From Sphagnum compactum (taxonomy: Eukaryota > Bryophyta > Sphagnopsida > Sphagnales), in NCBI GenBank assembly GCA_965153455.1, contig OZ234500.1:1364001-1428000 (forward strand): a stretch of DNA of 64,000 nucleotides, read 5' to 3'. The stretch's first letter is position 1; each line of letters opens with the position of its first letter. The notes beneath the pieces were generated by a model. The model was not told where the DNA came from, searched no databases, and worked only from the letters and a program-made list of their open reading frames with translations. Below, piece by piece: positions 22,272-36,300 of the stretch. A program made the position numbers and the translations under genes.

Positions 22272-24499
22272 TTGAACCTCTTCCTTGTCTATGATGTCCT
22301 AAATTACCTTTTTGTTCCTAGATTTCTTTTTTAACAAATTTTACTATCATGAATTGCTTTTGTGTTCATTATTTTCTTGAACAATGATTTCCAAATTCTT
22401 TTAATTCTATGGCCATAATGCCTAAAGTTGTATTGAACATGTTTAAAAATAGTTTCACTTGAGGCTAAAAACAAATCTATGTCATTTGACCTTTGTCCAA
22501 GGGGTGGCCAAGGGGAAAATTCCAAAATGTTTGTAGGCTCAACATCTGAGATCATTCCTAATGATTCGCAAAACACTATGAATAATACAATCACCTCAAG
22601 CTCAATTTGGTATTTTGCAGATCACATAAAATCACAAGGTACCTTGATGGGTCTTAGTATGTCACAATGTTTTGAACTCGAAAAAAAGGACTGCACACAG
22701 GTTTTTCTGGTCACAAAATTGTACACCCGAAGTTTGAATTTAATGCCTGCACCTATTTGCATCCTTTGCAATCTCAATTATTCAAATGTCATATTATAAC
22801 TACATATCCGTCTTCACAGTCAAATTTTGTCTTTTGAATTCAAAGTATAATTGTCTCACAGAAAAAATTGAATTATAACTAAATGTGTAATTGCATGTTT
22901 CAAAATTGCCAACATTCTTACTTTTGCTATGACTACATGATTGCTAAGCCATTCAAGAATTCCCCAATTTGTGAGTAAGGTATCCAAGGTTGGTCTCATT
23001 TTGCTTTGCCAAATTTGAAAAGGGAGGTCACAAACCCTTTTAGACACCCTAAATGCCTTTGTTTTCCAAAATAAAAACCCAAAAGCTTAACATTCAAGGA
23101 TTAAACTTGCATGTAGCTTTTGATGGAAGGTGGTGCCTACCCTTGACCTTGATTGCAAGAAAGCTCTAGTTGCTCATGTCAAAGTTGAAAAATTGCCGAA
23201 TTGAGGCATGGAGATATATGGGACAAAAGAGGCTAATTTGGACTTTAACAAAGTTGAATCTTCATTTGAAGATGAAAATACCAAACTTGCGTTGGTTCAC
23301 TGCTCTCTTCAACCACTATTAGAAATGGTGGCCAAAAATTGTTGAATTTACATGTGGTTCAAGTGTCTCCAATCATAATTCAAATGATGAAAATGATACC
23401 TTGAATCCACCAACGGCCCTGAAATTGACTGGAAAAGGTCAAGCTAATATGTTGGATACTCATATTGGCGATGCTTTATAGGAGCATGAGGAGGTGTGAA
23501 ACTAGAGTTCAAGTTCAAAATTGCAAGAACGCCAAGATGATAAAAAACAATTGATAGTAAGAAAACCAAAAGCTTTTTATCCAACTCATGCTGGAATTTC
23601 TACTAGAAGAACCAAAAACCTTAAGGTTGTCAGCCTCAAGTCCAAGAAATTTGGAAAGAAATCAAACAAGTAGTGCTTTAATTGCATAGATCAATCCATT
23701 AGAGGTTTTTTGATTGGAAATGACAAACAATCAAGTGTCACAAAACTATAAGCAAGCAATTTTGACATTGTGTGCAAGTTGTTGGAAACCTAATGTTGTA
23801 CACATCAACCAAAATGACACCAATTAACAACAAAATGAAAGGGGGTGAATCACCAAATGTTTAAGTCATGAAACTATCCAATCAAATTTTGCCACATAGA
23901 AATGATTTCAATTCCTTCGTTATGAACATTTTTGCAAAAACGTGTTTTTCTAGGAATTATATTTTTCCATCCTTGCCTAACATTTTACAACATATTTGAT
24001 GAAGAAACTTCTATTAGTTTTGATTTTTTCACATTGAAAAAGTCTAGATACATGTGCATAATTTTGAGGATCTAAAAGTACTTAGATGCCTATTCTAACA
24101 TGCAATCACATCCCCAATAAAAAAATTTAGTTTCATTTTAACCATACAACCTATGGTATAATCCAATAAAACATATTATTTAATATTTCAAAAGTTATGA
24201 GTGAATATACAAATTTGCATGGATTATGATGCATGATGAACCAGAAGTTTAAAAGTCCTTTAGAAATTCAAAAATGGTCATTTGATTTTTATTTTATTGG
24301 TATTGGCTTCCTATAATAATATTGATTATAAATATGAGTCCTTTTTTACACCTTTGTTTACTAGTTGAAGTTAGGTTAAATTGCAAGAACTAGAGGTATT
24401 AGATTTTTTGCCTTGTGACATCAAAAAATGAATAATGTAGTCTACAACTACCTTTAACACCTTTCCCAAGGCCTTGAAAAAATATTCTGGTTTTGGGTG
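22272..24499. other. Interior between inverted arms, nothing recognised
   Basis: AT-rich sequence with no family resemblance. The longest frame (22479-22799) has no recognised motif and is flanked by non-coding-like sequence. It may be the interior of whatever element the arms at 18560 and 24500 belong to. Confidence 0.4.
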
Positions 24500-25275
24500 C
24501 AAACAGGATACAATGAGCCAACATGATTATTGAAAAAAAAGATTACATGTCCTTTTTCCCAAAAAACAAATTTCATATGAAAATATTTTGGAACAATGTT
24601 TTTTGCAACTTGTTATAATAAATGCTTATAATTGTCCCAAGTACATGACATATTTATTTCTTCATTATCTTTTTATAAATATGAATTTTTTAAAGTGTCC
24701 TGATTCCTTGTAAATTCAGTGTTTCGTCTTTAAAAATGATAATAATTTCAAATCATAACCAGTTTTTTTTCTACATTTTTATGTTTTCTTGTATAATAAA
24801 CTACAAATTTTTTTTACACATCATGTACATTCAAACTCATTTATGTGTGGCAAAGGACTTTTGAAAATTCAAAAAAATTGGATCAATTTTGAAAAGTTTT
24901 TTTTAAAGATTTAGATTTCCACATATTTTAGGGTATTAGTGTTTTTTGTAATGTGGTTAATAGGTCTTTATCCTCTTTTTTTTTTCCCATCAAATATGTT
25001 TTATATGAGTCTTTTTGATAGTCCTTTGTAAAATTGATTCATGTCTAACACATTGATGTGCATTTTTAGAGGTCTTAAATCAATACTTAAACTTAAAATT
25101 TCATCAAATGGAGTTTTGGTTTGAATTCCTTAACATTCATATGAATGAAAAAAACAATAACTTTCCTTGATTGCCATGGCTTTAAATGGCAAAACATAAA
25201 TATTTATCCAATTTTTCTTTGTGGTCCGATGTTTTTTTTGGTTCATTGTATTGTGACTGCACCCTTTTGTTTTGG
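24500..25275 (-). repeat. Right arm of the large inverted repeat
   Basis: Imperfect reverse complement of 18560-19352. The outer end reads TATTGTGACTGCACCC on the plus strand, matching the reverse complement of GGGTGTAGTCACAAT with one or two changes. Confidence 0.8.
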
Positions 25276-28000
25276 TAATATGGCATGTTGTGCCAATGGA
25301 ATTATGCCAAAGTTGAAGCACAACAAACCCCTTCTTTTTGGTGTTTGGTTTATTAACCTAGGCATAAATATTACTCAATGTGAAGTTGATGCATTGCGTC
25401 AAACAAGGTTTGTTCTTGTTTAGGGTGCACCTCCTTTTACACCAACAACTCAATTTAATGAACTACATATTCTTCTAAGAGTTGCCCCTTGTTCAAAATG
25501 GACGCAAAATTCATGTGAAACAATGTTTTTTAATGAACATGTTTAAGATGAAAGATGTTGCCACCATAGATGTCACATCACAAATTTATAAACTTCATGG
25601 TTCGTTCCAAATCTGTGCAAAATCTATTTTTTATAGGTTTGTATCGTTTACACACAAATGTCATGCATTATTTAAACATGGACGTTGTTTGCACGACTTT
25701 CATGTGTAAACAACACAAATAGACACACAACATCCGTGTCTAAACAATACGAACAGGCACATGACATTTGTGTCTAAACAATGCACATGACATCGATGTT
25801 TAAACAATACAAGTAGATTAATGGCATTTGTGTCTATTCCATATGAACCTATGAAAAGAAAATTTTGCATGACTATTATTGCCAAATTGTGACCCATGAA
25901 GTTTGTGATGCAAGGTTGTCAATATCACTTTCACACCTCAAAAACATACTTACAATTATGAACTATTGGTTCATGAATCAATTGTCAACACTACCATGTA
26001 CCTACTTTGTCATAGTTGGTGTCTACCCAAGTTGTACTTGTCCAAATTTTGTTTCCAGCGCAATAAGTTTTAGACATAGTTATTTCCTATCCTACAAGCA
26101 CATGTATTACATTTGTAATGTGTGTTTGAATTTGGTAGGAGACCTCCAAATGCACCAACCATCATTGAATTGTAATGATGTAAAAAACATTTTGAAGCTT
26201 GATCCTTTTGAACCTTTTTGTGTTACATGATTACATATTTGGGGATATAGTTTCAAATTCATGGTTTGAAATTTTCCAATGTTAGCCAAATGTTCATGGA
26301 TTCTTGGTTCTCAATTACTTTTCATGTAATATTATCCAAGAATAAAAATTATGAGAGCTTACATAATGGGGTGAAAACATGATAAAGTATACACAAAAAG
26401 TAGTGTAAACAACAAAATTCTAAGGTCTATATATAAAAGGATTAACAAGTAGATGATTTTATGAGGATAATATTATTATTTTTGGGTGCATGATTTCTTA
26501 ATTCTTGTTTGCATGAACTTCAAAAATTAAATTGCTATAATCATGTTTTTTTACACTACTTACAAATACTTGAATTGGACCTAAAATTTGTGGCAGTTTG
26601 AAAAATAAATTTCAGTATTTGAAAGTAGGTGAAATGTTTTTACAAATATTTCGATTTTTGTTCATGCACCTCAACATTGATGTGGTGAACATTCCAATAT
26701 AATTTTTTTGGTTAATGGAGTTTGTTTTCATAATTAAAATCATCCCCAACCCCTAAAAAATGATGAAATTATTGGGGATATTTTTGGGGTATTTTTTCAA
26801 GTCCAAATGATATGACACAAATTGTTTTGAGAAATTAAAAGGAGGCTAAAGATGCTCATAAAAAAACTAAAAAATTCATTTGTTTTCAAATATTAATGGA
26901 AGGTTAGAAGTTTAAAAAAAATTGTATTGGTGTTTTCAAGTAGGAAATAAGGTAGCAAATATGTACAAAATATCTTGCTTACACCCAATGCCTATTTATG
27001 TATTGGGGTCCAAACGGGCTAATAAGAGCCATTAGTGCCCCCTTTGGTGACTATTTTAGGGAATATTCTTAAAATATTCTCCCAAAAAATCTTCAAAAAA
27101 ATCTTTTAAAATTTTTAAAATTATTTTTGTATTATTTTATTAGTGTTTGTGTTAAAAATTTGCTCCAAAAAATCATTTTCAAAGTTTTCCAAGTCCTTTT
27201 ATTGCTTAAAAGTAGTGGTTACAAGTCTTTTTACACTACTTTTGAAGGTCCAAATGTTAATGAAATCATTTCATATTTTGGACACTTAAAAAATAAGATA
27301 TTAGATTTGATAATGTGCAAAATTTTAAACTTATTTTCAAGTTAAATTTCTTTTAAGAAAATCTGGTGTAAAAAACAAAAAAATAAGTAGTAATTACACC
27401 TGCTTTTGGTTCCTATTAGTATAAATGCACACATTGGTGCCCACTTCTTGTGTTTATTTTTATTAGAAAATTGTAATTTTTCAAGACAAGATTTCAAAGA
27501 TTATACACAACAACTAATGGATTGCAATTATTGAAAAAAAAACAGCAATTTCTTTTATTTGTTCCTTACATTTTTATTTTGAGTTTCCATGTATATTGTA
27601 TGTTTTTGCAATTTTTTAAAAAAAATCTTTTGCTTGAAAATATTTCATCCATGATAAATCGATTAATTCATCCATGGATGGATGACATTGGGTGAAAGCA
27701 CACTCAGGGTGAGCCATTTTTTGTTCAAAAAAGGTGATGTATAATAAATATTATAATATGCAGTAAGCTAAAATTTTGATGACATCCTTTGGTTATCCTA
27801 AATACAAGTAAAAACCTTTAAAATTTGAACAACAACATTTTTAAATTCAAAGTTCATTTTGAACCAATGGTTAAATGAAGAGGATTGGATCAAATCAATG
27901 TACACATAATATATAACTTACAATTTTTCAACGGCCATAGGGCTTTATGTTTAGGATTCATAAAACATTACCAAACAAAAGAAAATTGAAAAAAATAATG
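25276..28000. other. AT-rich stretch, with a short minisatellite
   Basis: No recognised gene. At 25697-25835 there are about four units of a 35-45 bp repeat containing GTCTAAACAATAC and GCACATGACATTTGT. The rest is unassigned AT-rich DNA. Confidence 0.45.
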
Positions 28001-28046
28001 ATATACTATACTAATTAATACTCGTTAAGCATGTTTTGTAATTTAT

Positions 28047-28322
28047 TTGGCACCTTGGCCTGCCCAGATGGAATTCTATGTGTTGAATCTTTCGAAATTG
28101 AAGTTCCACTTGGTGCACGACCATGCACCAAAATTATTTGATGAGAGTTCAATTATTGCACAGATAGAGATCATGCATTGGCTTCAGGAAATACCTCATC
28201 TACGGTATTCATCCCCAAATGAACTACCTCATCTAAGGTATTCATCCCAAAGGAACTCAAAATCACATATTGTTTTCATCCCACAGGAAATACCTCATCT
28301 CGAGTATTCATTCCTAATATTT
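28047..28322 (-). repeat. 3' flank of the thaumatin-like gene, short repeats
   Basis: It contains several units of the form GGAAATACCTCATCTACGGT followed by ATTCATCCC. The same unit is expanded on the opposite strand at 40555-40830, in the inverted copy of this locus. The match between the two flanks runs from about 28000 to 28345 against 41008 to 40456. Confidence 0.65.
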
Positions 28323-30533
28323 TTATGGGCAGAACACCACTTCATAGTTACTGCCAGTGGGGCACGCGTACACATGATTGGCGTCGTCCTGAGAGTAGGA
28401 GTAGGCATCGGGACAAGCGTTTGCGAATTGTTCAGTTCCAGGCGTGGGAACCGGTCCTGGGCCATCAACGTTGTAGCAACCGTAGCCAACTGCGCCGGTT
28501 AGAAAGTTGGGAGACTGGCAAACGCTGTAAATGTTGCCGATGGAGCAAATAGGAGTGCCACACTCCAGTCCTTGCCTTTGTCCCGGAGGTGCAATGGTTG
28601 TTGGGTTGATCAGCAAAGGCAGGTTGTAAGCGTTCTGCAAAAAATCAGAAAAATGCAGAGTAGTTAGTTCTACAGTGAAAGAGATCTAAATTCTATATTG
28701 AAACAGAAAAAGAACTTCAGGATTCAGCAGCCACAAAACTTATACTCGTGATCAGCATGATCAGCTGCTAACTAGCTACCCGCGTGCTCTAGCACTAACC
28801 TAAACTACAGTTCCATACATTGAAAGTCAGGGGTTAGTATAACAGCTAAATATGCCTAATTTAAAACAAACGTATCTGTCAGATCAATTGTCAACCACAT
28901 GGATGATGCGAAAGTCTAGGTCTGCAGATTGATCAATTAACCATAAGGTGATCTGAAAGTCTAGCTATGTTGTAGATCATAATCTTAGTTTAATAAAGAC
29001 AGAATAGGTCTAATAATAATAATAAGGTCCGAATTTGCTTCAGATTCGTTCTAGGATTTTTTTTCCTGGACGTGTGTAATACGTGATCAAGACTTTGTTT
29101 TCTACAAAGGCTATTCGAAGTCCGGCTAGAACGAAGAAGGACGTACCACGTTACTGATATCGTAGTAATCTTCGCCATTGGCACCGATGGTGATCTCCGC
29201 AAGGTCTGCCTGAGGCTTGGCATTATTTCCATCTGTTGGATTTGCACTGCCTCCTGGATAGCCCCAAATCACGCCACCGGGCCAGTTCGGCCCCACGTCG
29301 ATCACTTGGAATCCGTTGTAGGGAGCTAGAGCGTAACAATTCACTTGTCCACCACAGATGTTACAGGTTGCGCATGCTGAGATCGTTTCTGAGCATTGAT
29401 TTCTGATGTTGATTGACGCAGCTGCACAAGTAATGATACATAATTTGTGCAAGGTGAGATCGTGTTATAACTCTAGAACATTTAGAGAGTAATACATAAC
29501 CCAGAAGAATAAACCGTCCATGACCGTGATATGTATGCCTTCGACATACACAATCCAAAAATTCAAAAAAGTCAACCAAGAAATTCCATTCACAACTCTA
29601 GTTTTGAAATATATATTGAATTTTCAAACTTTATGACCAATATTATTTTATCACAAATATATTTCATAAGTTCAAATTTTGTACCGTTTATTAAATTTTC
29701 AAAACAATTGATTAAATAAATTCTAAAGTTAATCAAATATACTTAAAATAAGTAAAATAATTCAAAATGTGCTGTTCATACATTATCAAAAAATTTAATT
29801 ACATAAAAATTATACATACGACTACAATATAAGGATGACTTTCATTTGTGGTATTAGTCTGCTATGACCTACTGAAGGGGGTCATTCTATGAAAGCACAC
29901 TCCCAAGAACAATCCCCAGGTCGTAGGGAGTTTGTGGTTAAGCAAGGTTCAGCCATGGGCCAACTTGTACCCTAATCAAACCCTCCCCATTCACCTATGT
30001 TAACCATTACTAACGTTGACTTAATTGTGAATTGGTTATGGACAACTAATTTTTCCTTTCAAAAGCATTTTTTGTAATTTAATAATTGAGTTTTCATTGA
30101 CAAAGAGAACCCAAAATTCACTATCCCTCACACATCAGCTCTACAAATTTTCAAGCACCTAAGTTATTAAATCCTACTCATCAAGGGTGTTTCAATAATA
30201 TCAAGATATACGATTATGTTGTCCCCGTTTCTATCAAATGCAGACTTCCGGAATCCCCCATATGTATACGAATAGATCAGAATGCCGGAATTACAGAAGT
30301 ATGAGTTTCCGGTCAACTGCATATTTCCAATTCATAAAGATGTTAATGTGCGCGCCCTAGTCTAATCCTGCAAACAATCTGCAGGTACACAAATATAACC
30401 CTCATCGATCCTGAATGCAACATGAGGAGTCAGTCCAGGGAAGTAATTAACCGTTGATGGAATCCGTGGCAAGCCAAATGACCACAGCCATCAGCAGCGC
30501 CTGAAGGGCCAAAATCCTCACAGAGTTCTTCAT
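28323..30533 (-). CDS. Thaumatin-like (PR-5 family) secreted protein
   Basis: Thaumatin-like proteins are disulfide-rich secreted proteins linked to defence against fungi and to stress. Exons are 30452-30533, 29147-29421 and 28323-28634, all GT-AG, in phases 1 and 0, giving 222 residues. Exon 1 encodes a signal peptide (MKNSVRILALQALLMAVVIW, then LATDSIN). Exon 2 encodes SINIRNQC, GGVIWGYPGG and LAEITIGANGEDYYDISNV. Exon 3 encodes NAYNLPLLINPT, GYGCYNVDG, FANACPDAYSYSQDD and ends GSNYEVVFCP, which is the usual family C-terminus. There are 12 cysteines in the predicted mature part, where the classic form has 16. The region around the second domain is shortened and replaced by a Pro-rich GPGPVPTPGTE linker. 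The frame is intact throughout. Family confidence is high; the exact subgroup is unknown. Confidence 0.88.
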
Positions 30534-30581
30534 TGCAGTCACAGATGAAATGCACCAGCTGCAGGCAGGGCGAAAGAAGGT

Positions 30582-30722
30582 TATAAGAATAAGAAAGTGT
30601 GAGCTGGGTACAACAGATCTAACTAGCTAGCTAGATCAAGTGCACTACAACGTGGCTTCTTATAAGAGTATAAGAAGCATGAGCTGGGTACAAATCTAGC
30701 TAGATCAAGTGCAGTAACAAGT
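30582..30722 (-). promoter_or_regulatory. Duplicated segment in the thaumatin-like gene promoter
   Basis: Two direct copies lie just upstream of the start codon: 30582-30660 and 30661-30722 share TATAAGA-TAAGAA, GAGCTGGGTACAA and CTAGCTAGATCAAGTGCA. Read on the gene's strand, each has a TTATA-type motif (near 30585 and 30665) that could act as a TATA box. The first is about 50 bp upstream of the ATG. Promoter function is inferred from position only. Confidence 0.4.
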
Positions 30723-30744
30723 AACAGTGGACTGTGTATGCTCA

Positions 30745-33385
30745 GAATGAAGTTGAATGGGACTTGTTGGGAGTAGCTAGACACCATAACATATTTATGT
30801 GCAGCAGCAGCTGCTACCCATAGCAAGCTTTTTGATCAGACCCACGTCATCGGGATCAATTCTGTGAGAAACAAGGTGAAGTAAATGAAGCTCAACTGGG
30901 TCGAAGACTTCCGGATGGACAGGCGGTCCCTACATGACATTTTTCGGCGTTCAGCCATATTTCCCGCAAAGTGTCTTTCAGCCAACTTATATACCTGCCG
31001 CATATACTCACTAGTCATGACTTTCTCTACCACCTGCAGCGACATTTTTAGACGTCGGTATCACGAGTTACGATACTTTTAGTCCCGCTTAGGTATCCGG
31101 AATATCCGCACAAAACTTGGTTAATTTAAGGCTTCCAGTTGAAATAAGTTTGTATATTAATTGTTAAATTTATAGAGGGAACTTTCAAGAGAAATCAGAA
31201 GCCCTATCGATGGGGAAAAGGTTGTGAATTATCTGGTCCTAATAGAACTACCTTAAAGAACTTACTACTAGTACTTTCATGAATTTTTTTGAAGTGTATG
31301 GGTAGCAGGTGTTTTTTTTCCTTCAATTTTGTGAGGTAGATGGTGTAGCCAATCATACACAAGAAGACTTAGCCAAATTTGGCTACATGTCAAAGAGGAG
31401 ACGAGAAAACATTTAAGATTCCTGCCTTAGTTTGCCAACCTGCTGGAACTTATAGTCTAAATATCAGAAATATGGCGACTTGGGGCCATCTTTTCCCCAT
31501 AAAAACCTTGGTATGAATAGCATGGCACCTTTTTTTCTATATAAATATGGTGAGCTCAGACATTTTTTCCTTGAAATATGGCAACTTGGGGCCATTTTTT
31601 TTACCAAAAGTGCCTTTGTATAAGTAGTTTGACATGTTTTTTTGGTCATCACCTTGAGAAAATTCAACAAGAAAAAAAACATTGGGTAGTAGTGATTTTT
31701 TCTTTCCATTTTCTGATGTTGCGGCACTGGATTGCATCCCAAGAGGGATTTAGCATTAAATGGTGACAGGATTTTTGGAAGCCTATCTAAATGTTTAGTT
31801 AAAATTTGCTACCAAACTAAAATCAGAGTCGAATTGTGATGAAACTTTTTCAAATTTCTTATTCAGTAAAATTTGGTGAGTTTTACAGAGTAAAACTATA
31901 TTGCAACAGAATATTCCCGTATAATTCTTATTATTTTCATTTTGGCAAAATTTAGCACAAAATGAAAAGCTGCTGGGTAGATTATCAATTTTAGGAGAGG
32001 AAGTTGAAATTACTGCACTGGTGTGATCTCAAACGTCAGCATACTGTAATTGTTGTACACGTGTCCTCAACAGAACACTGTCTCTTATGAATTTCATAGA
32101 AGTGTCAGTTAAGCGATATTGGTGTGACTCAAAACTGGAATAGGCGGAGCATAGCTTGCAGCCTAAGTGTTGCGACCCTCACTTTTTTGGGTGGAAAACT
32201 TTTGATGCGAAGTGTACGCCTGGGCGGGGGGAGGGGAAATCAAGAGTGTTAAAAGTGCACGTGCTTTGAATGAACATTGAGTGAACTCCATGGTATTAAA
32301 ATGATGTGAAGCTGTTTATTTGCAAAATCCAATTCCTCAAATTATATCTGTATGTATATAAGTTTTGTGCAAGATTATGAGGTCCAGCATTAGTTAACCA
32401 AATTTTGGATACCCTACCAGAAAGTATAGAGTACTAATGACCTAGGGTGGTGTTCTTATTTTGGTACTGTGTAATATCCCCCTTCCCCCCGCCCCCATCA
32501 GCTCTAATCCTCATAGAGCACGGAGGCGATTAATATTTATGATTAGTGTTGTGCAGTTATTTGAAATTATAATGATCCATTGGTTCTGGATTTTTAAAAG
32601 TTCCAGAATCAGAGAACCTGCATCAGTTCCAGAATTTCTTCTAAAAGTAATCAGAATCAGAGAATCATTCTTCCTCGTTATTTCAAATCCCTAAAGAGCT
32701 GACAGTTTTCTTGAAAGAATTCATAAAGAACAGCTGATTCTATGGATGATTTTTTTTTTTTTCAGATTTTATGAGAACCAAGGTTATATATCAAAGCTGA
32801 TTATTTGATACGTTTGAGAAGCACAATTATGGCTAAGGCTGAGAGGGTCTGTTCCTCTCTCTCGTAACAACCTAATTGACATTGGTTATATGATGGATCC
32901 AAACACAGCAAGATCACTCAGCATATGGGGGGGAAGTTTTTTACACCTACTCCTTAAAAGTGGGAGGCATTTTATGCCCATAAGTAAGCATAAGTTCCCT
33001 CTCATTCTTCAGGAAGAGGCATAGTATCCTTTCTCTTTTCCAGGAACCATATTCATGGACATAAAGTGCCCTCCAAAGTTGTATATATACATATAATTTA
33101 AGATTTATATATACAACTGTGATATTCAATGTTCTTACGAGAACTTGTACAAAAGCTGTATTTTTAGTATGGTTGTGCTTTAATTGAAAATGTAAAATTA
33201 TCCTATTTTGATATTTTCAGAAAGTAGTTATCTCAACTTTAACCAACTTCTTTGGCACATATGAGATTTGGGTTTCAAATTCTAAGATAATATTGTGCGC
33301 TATATCCCCCCTAAAATGACTGTTGATTTAAGATTCTTGGAAATTTGCTTCTATCCATGGTGTCTGCTGCAAATTAACCTTTCAT
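30745..33385. repeat. Upstream region of the thaumatin-like gene, left inverted arm
   Basis: It matches 38582-40190 in reverse complement, with larger gaps on the right-hand copy. Shared landmarks include the MKLNWVEDF-coding stretch (30885), ATATGGCGACTTGGGGCCAT (31470), GTGTACGCCTGGGCGGGG (32212) and CTTTCATGACC (33380). The sequence is non-coding apart from the short fragment annotated separately. Confidence 0.8.
30885..31080 (+). pseudogene. Possible PIF/Harbinger-type transposase fragment
   Basis: A short frame starting MKLNWVEDFRMDRRSLHDIF resembles the W..FRMSR.SF stretch near the N-terminus of Harbinger-derived nucleases. The inverted copy at 40070-39840 (minus) carries the same start (MKLNWIEDFWMDARPLH) in broken frames. 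No catalytic DDE residues are present. The family call is weak. Confidence 0.3.
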
Positions 33386-36300
33386 GACCCTGACTAGAGT
33401 TTTTTTCTTCCCATTTTGTGAAACAGAAATTTGGCAAATTATTAAAAAAATAAGGAAATTTGCACAAGAAAAAAAAATTCAAAATTTCTGGTTGAAAAAA
33501 AGAATCACAGCTCCTGACCAAAAGCTGGAAGCCTCCCCAAAAACCCAGGAATGGCCTCAGGAACTAAGTAAAGCACTTATTTAAAAAATCTTCCCAACGT
33601 TCCTTTTCCTCAATTTTGTGAGGTCAGTTTCCTCACTCAAAGTCATGTTGCCAGTGAGCTTGTCATGGGGGAACGTTCCCTGCTACTTTTGTTTTTACTT
33701 TCACATGAGGGGTTTTTTTTTCAAAAAGTTTTGTGAAGTAGGTGGACTGGCCATCATCCACAAGAGGAGTGAGCCACATTTGGCTAGAGGTTTAAAGCAG
33801 ATTTTTAAAAAACATTTCTGTATAGTTCTAGCAACCAGGACGAATTCATTGTCGAAGGATGGTGACTTGTGACATGTTTCCTTCAAATTATGGCCACTTT
33901 TGCTATTTTTGTCCCTGCAAACAACTCTTGTACCATTTCTACTGGTTCTTTTTTGTGGCCCCAGTGCCCAAAACCCTTGAAATGGCAAAATTTTACCACC
34001 AGCCTTGAAAACTGTGAAAAATCTTACTTAATTACTTAGAAAATAAGAAACCAGCACATTAAGAAGAATTGCAGCCAAGTTTCGATATTTGCGTTCTAGC
34101 AGAGGCTGGGTTCAAAGATTTGGTTTCAATTTTAATTTTTCCAAAATTTAGTGCAATTGGGGTCTGGATAATTGAAAGCTGGACCAAGAACCGAATCCAG
34201 AATTGCTGTAGGACCCAAAACTGGCCATGACAGTTTAGATTTCGTTGGAGATTCTGTGGGTGTGGATTTGACCCTAGTTCTTTCAATTTTTAAACCTTTT
34301 CGTTTTGGTTTTGACCTTTTTTTTCAAATTCAAGAACTTTGAGGCCCAGTTCAAAACACTCCTCAATGATAGAGATTATCTTTATACAAAGTTTTATAAC
34401 AAATTAAAATTAGGTTTTTGTTAACACAGAACCTGAACTGTGGTGAGAGAGTTTATTCATGGTTGTGATTTTAATTCCAAATTTAGCAAAAACATTAGTT
34501 ACACAATCCAGTTCCTGTGTCAGCTCCAGCAAAAGGGTGCAAGCTCAGGTTCAAGTCATAATAACTTGAACCTTAACACTCCAAACCAAATGCCCTCACA
34601 ATACTGCTTGAAACCTTCAATCATCTTGTTTACAGTATATAAGATACACAATTTTAGTTGGAAATTTGAATTTTTCTTTGGCAACGTTGCATGGATCCAT
34701 TTCATAAGATACACCAGGAGTGGATGGCCTCCGAACGTGGAGATTACTCTTTGTTTACTCCATCGAGAAGAAGTAAAGCAATTGCTGAGTTTCTTTTTGT
34801 TGTGCAAGGAGGCACCTTTACGCTTTGTAAGTACTATGGTTTTAAAGAGGTGCATAGTAGTCAATGTTCTAGCACTCATTAATAACTTGGGGCCAAACAA
34901 CAAGCCCCAAATGCTCAAAGTTGGCCCCAAGTTTTTTGGGCCCTGACTCCTTAGTGTAAAGCAGGCTTTTACATGAAATCAGCTATGGGTCTTTATTGCA
35001 GGCAATACAAAGCTTCTTTTGTTTCCCTTGTCTGCTCATGGCCTGATCCATCTTTGTCTAAAAAAGAAGGTTGATGCCCAGACACACTTCGGACCCATGT
35101 TATGCAAGTTTTGGGCTTGTAATAAGCACTTATTATGAACCAGAAACGTGCATACAAGGACCCAAAGATACATCTAGGCAGAACCAAGATGTGTTTGAAA
35201 TCATCTTCTTCAACTGTTGAACCTAAAGAAATATGTGAAAATTGGCCCCTTACAACTTTGCTTATGAGAACAATGCCACATGTCAATAGCACATGTGATG
35301 ACTTTGCATGGAAATTTTCACAGATGTTGTGTGAGGTCTAAGTGTGACAAGGAAGAGGGTAGCTTCATACTTCAAGTGCCTTTACTTGTCACTGAGGTTT
35401 GGTGTTTAATAATCTCCAAATTCGTGTGTGGCAAAAAAAGAATCCACCGTACCCCAACTGAAATCTCTGGAATTGAACACTTTCTGTTGTATTCCTGACC
35501 GAATAGCTAACCTTGGTGGTTAGCTATTCACTAACCATCCACATGACTCTACCTTATCTACATCAACACCAATAGTAACCAGGGTTTTTTTTTTTTCCAA
35601 TTTGTAGAAGTAGGTGGACTGGCAATCATCTCGAACAGCACTTGGTCACATGATATTTTTCTTTGGCGAAATCTCATCACACACTACACCCAAACTCTGG
35701 ATTCAAATCCGCATTGTAGAAAACTTCAAAGATAAGGGTCTCTTATTGTTATCCAAAGAGTCACCCCTGTCTTTGGGCCCTAGTTTGACCCTATAATGCC
35801 AGTTTCCTCCAAAATCAAAGAGTGCAGAGCCATAAAGTGACTGTAGTTGGATACCATTTCATGAAACTGGGTATCAGTTCAGAAAATTTGCAGGATCCTT
35901 TGCAGGACAAAGGGGAAATAAAAGGGATCAAAATCCATTTTTATCGAACAAACTTGATCAAGGTATGCACACAATCCAAAAGTGGTAGAATGGCATGCAA
36001 ACCCAAATAAAACTCCAAGTAGGAAAGGAAACTCAAATTCTCATTAGCAATATAGTTGTGCCTTGAAGTATCATCCTATATCTTTGCAATCAAAGGTCAA
36101 TACTCTTCCATAATAAATTTAATAGGACACAACATGTTAATTTGGATCTTGTTTCACATTTTTCAACAATTTGTTTCCATTTTCTATGAGCATATCATAC
36201 AATCTTTGAATTTAAAATATTTCTTAGATGAATGAGAGAAAAACCCATACCAAGTCTCAGGGAGGGCCTCCAATCAAATGATGAAAGTCAAGTTTGATCA

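Noticed and set aside
22479-22799. 106-codon frame between the inverted arms
   Set aside because: No recognisable motif and no supporting splice structure; left unannotated as a gene.
25145-25423. 92-codon frame overlapping the right inverted arm
   Set aside because: Half of it lies inside the repeat arm; I could not place it in a family.
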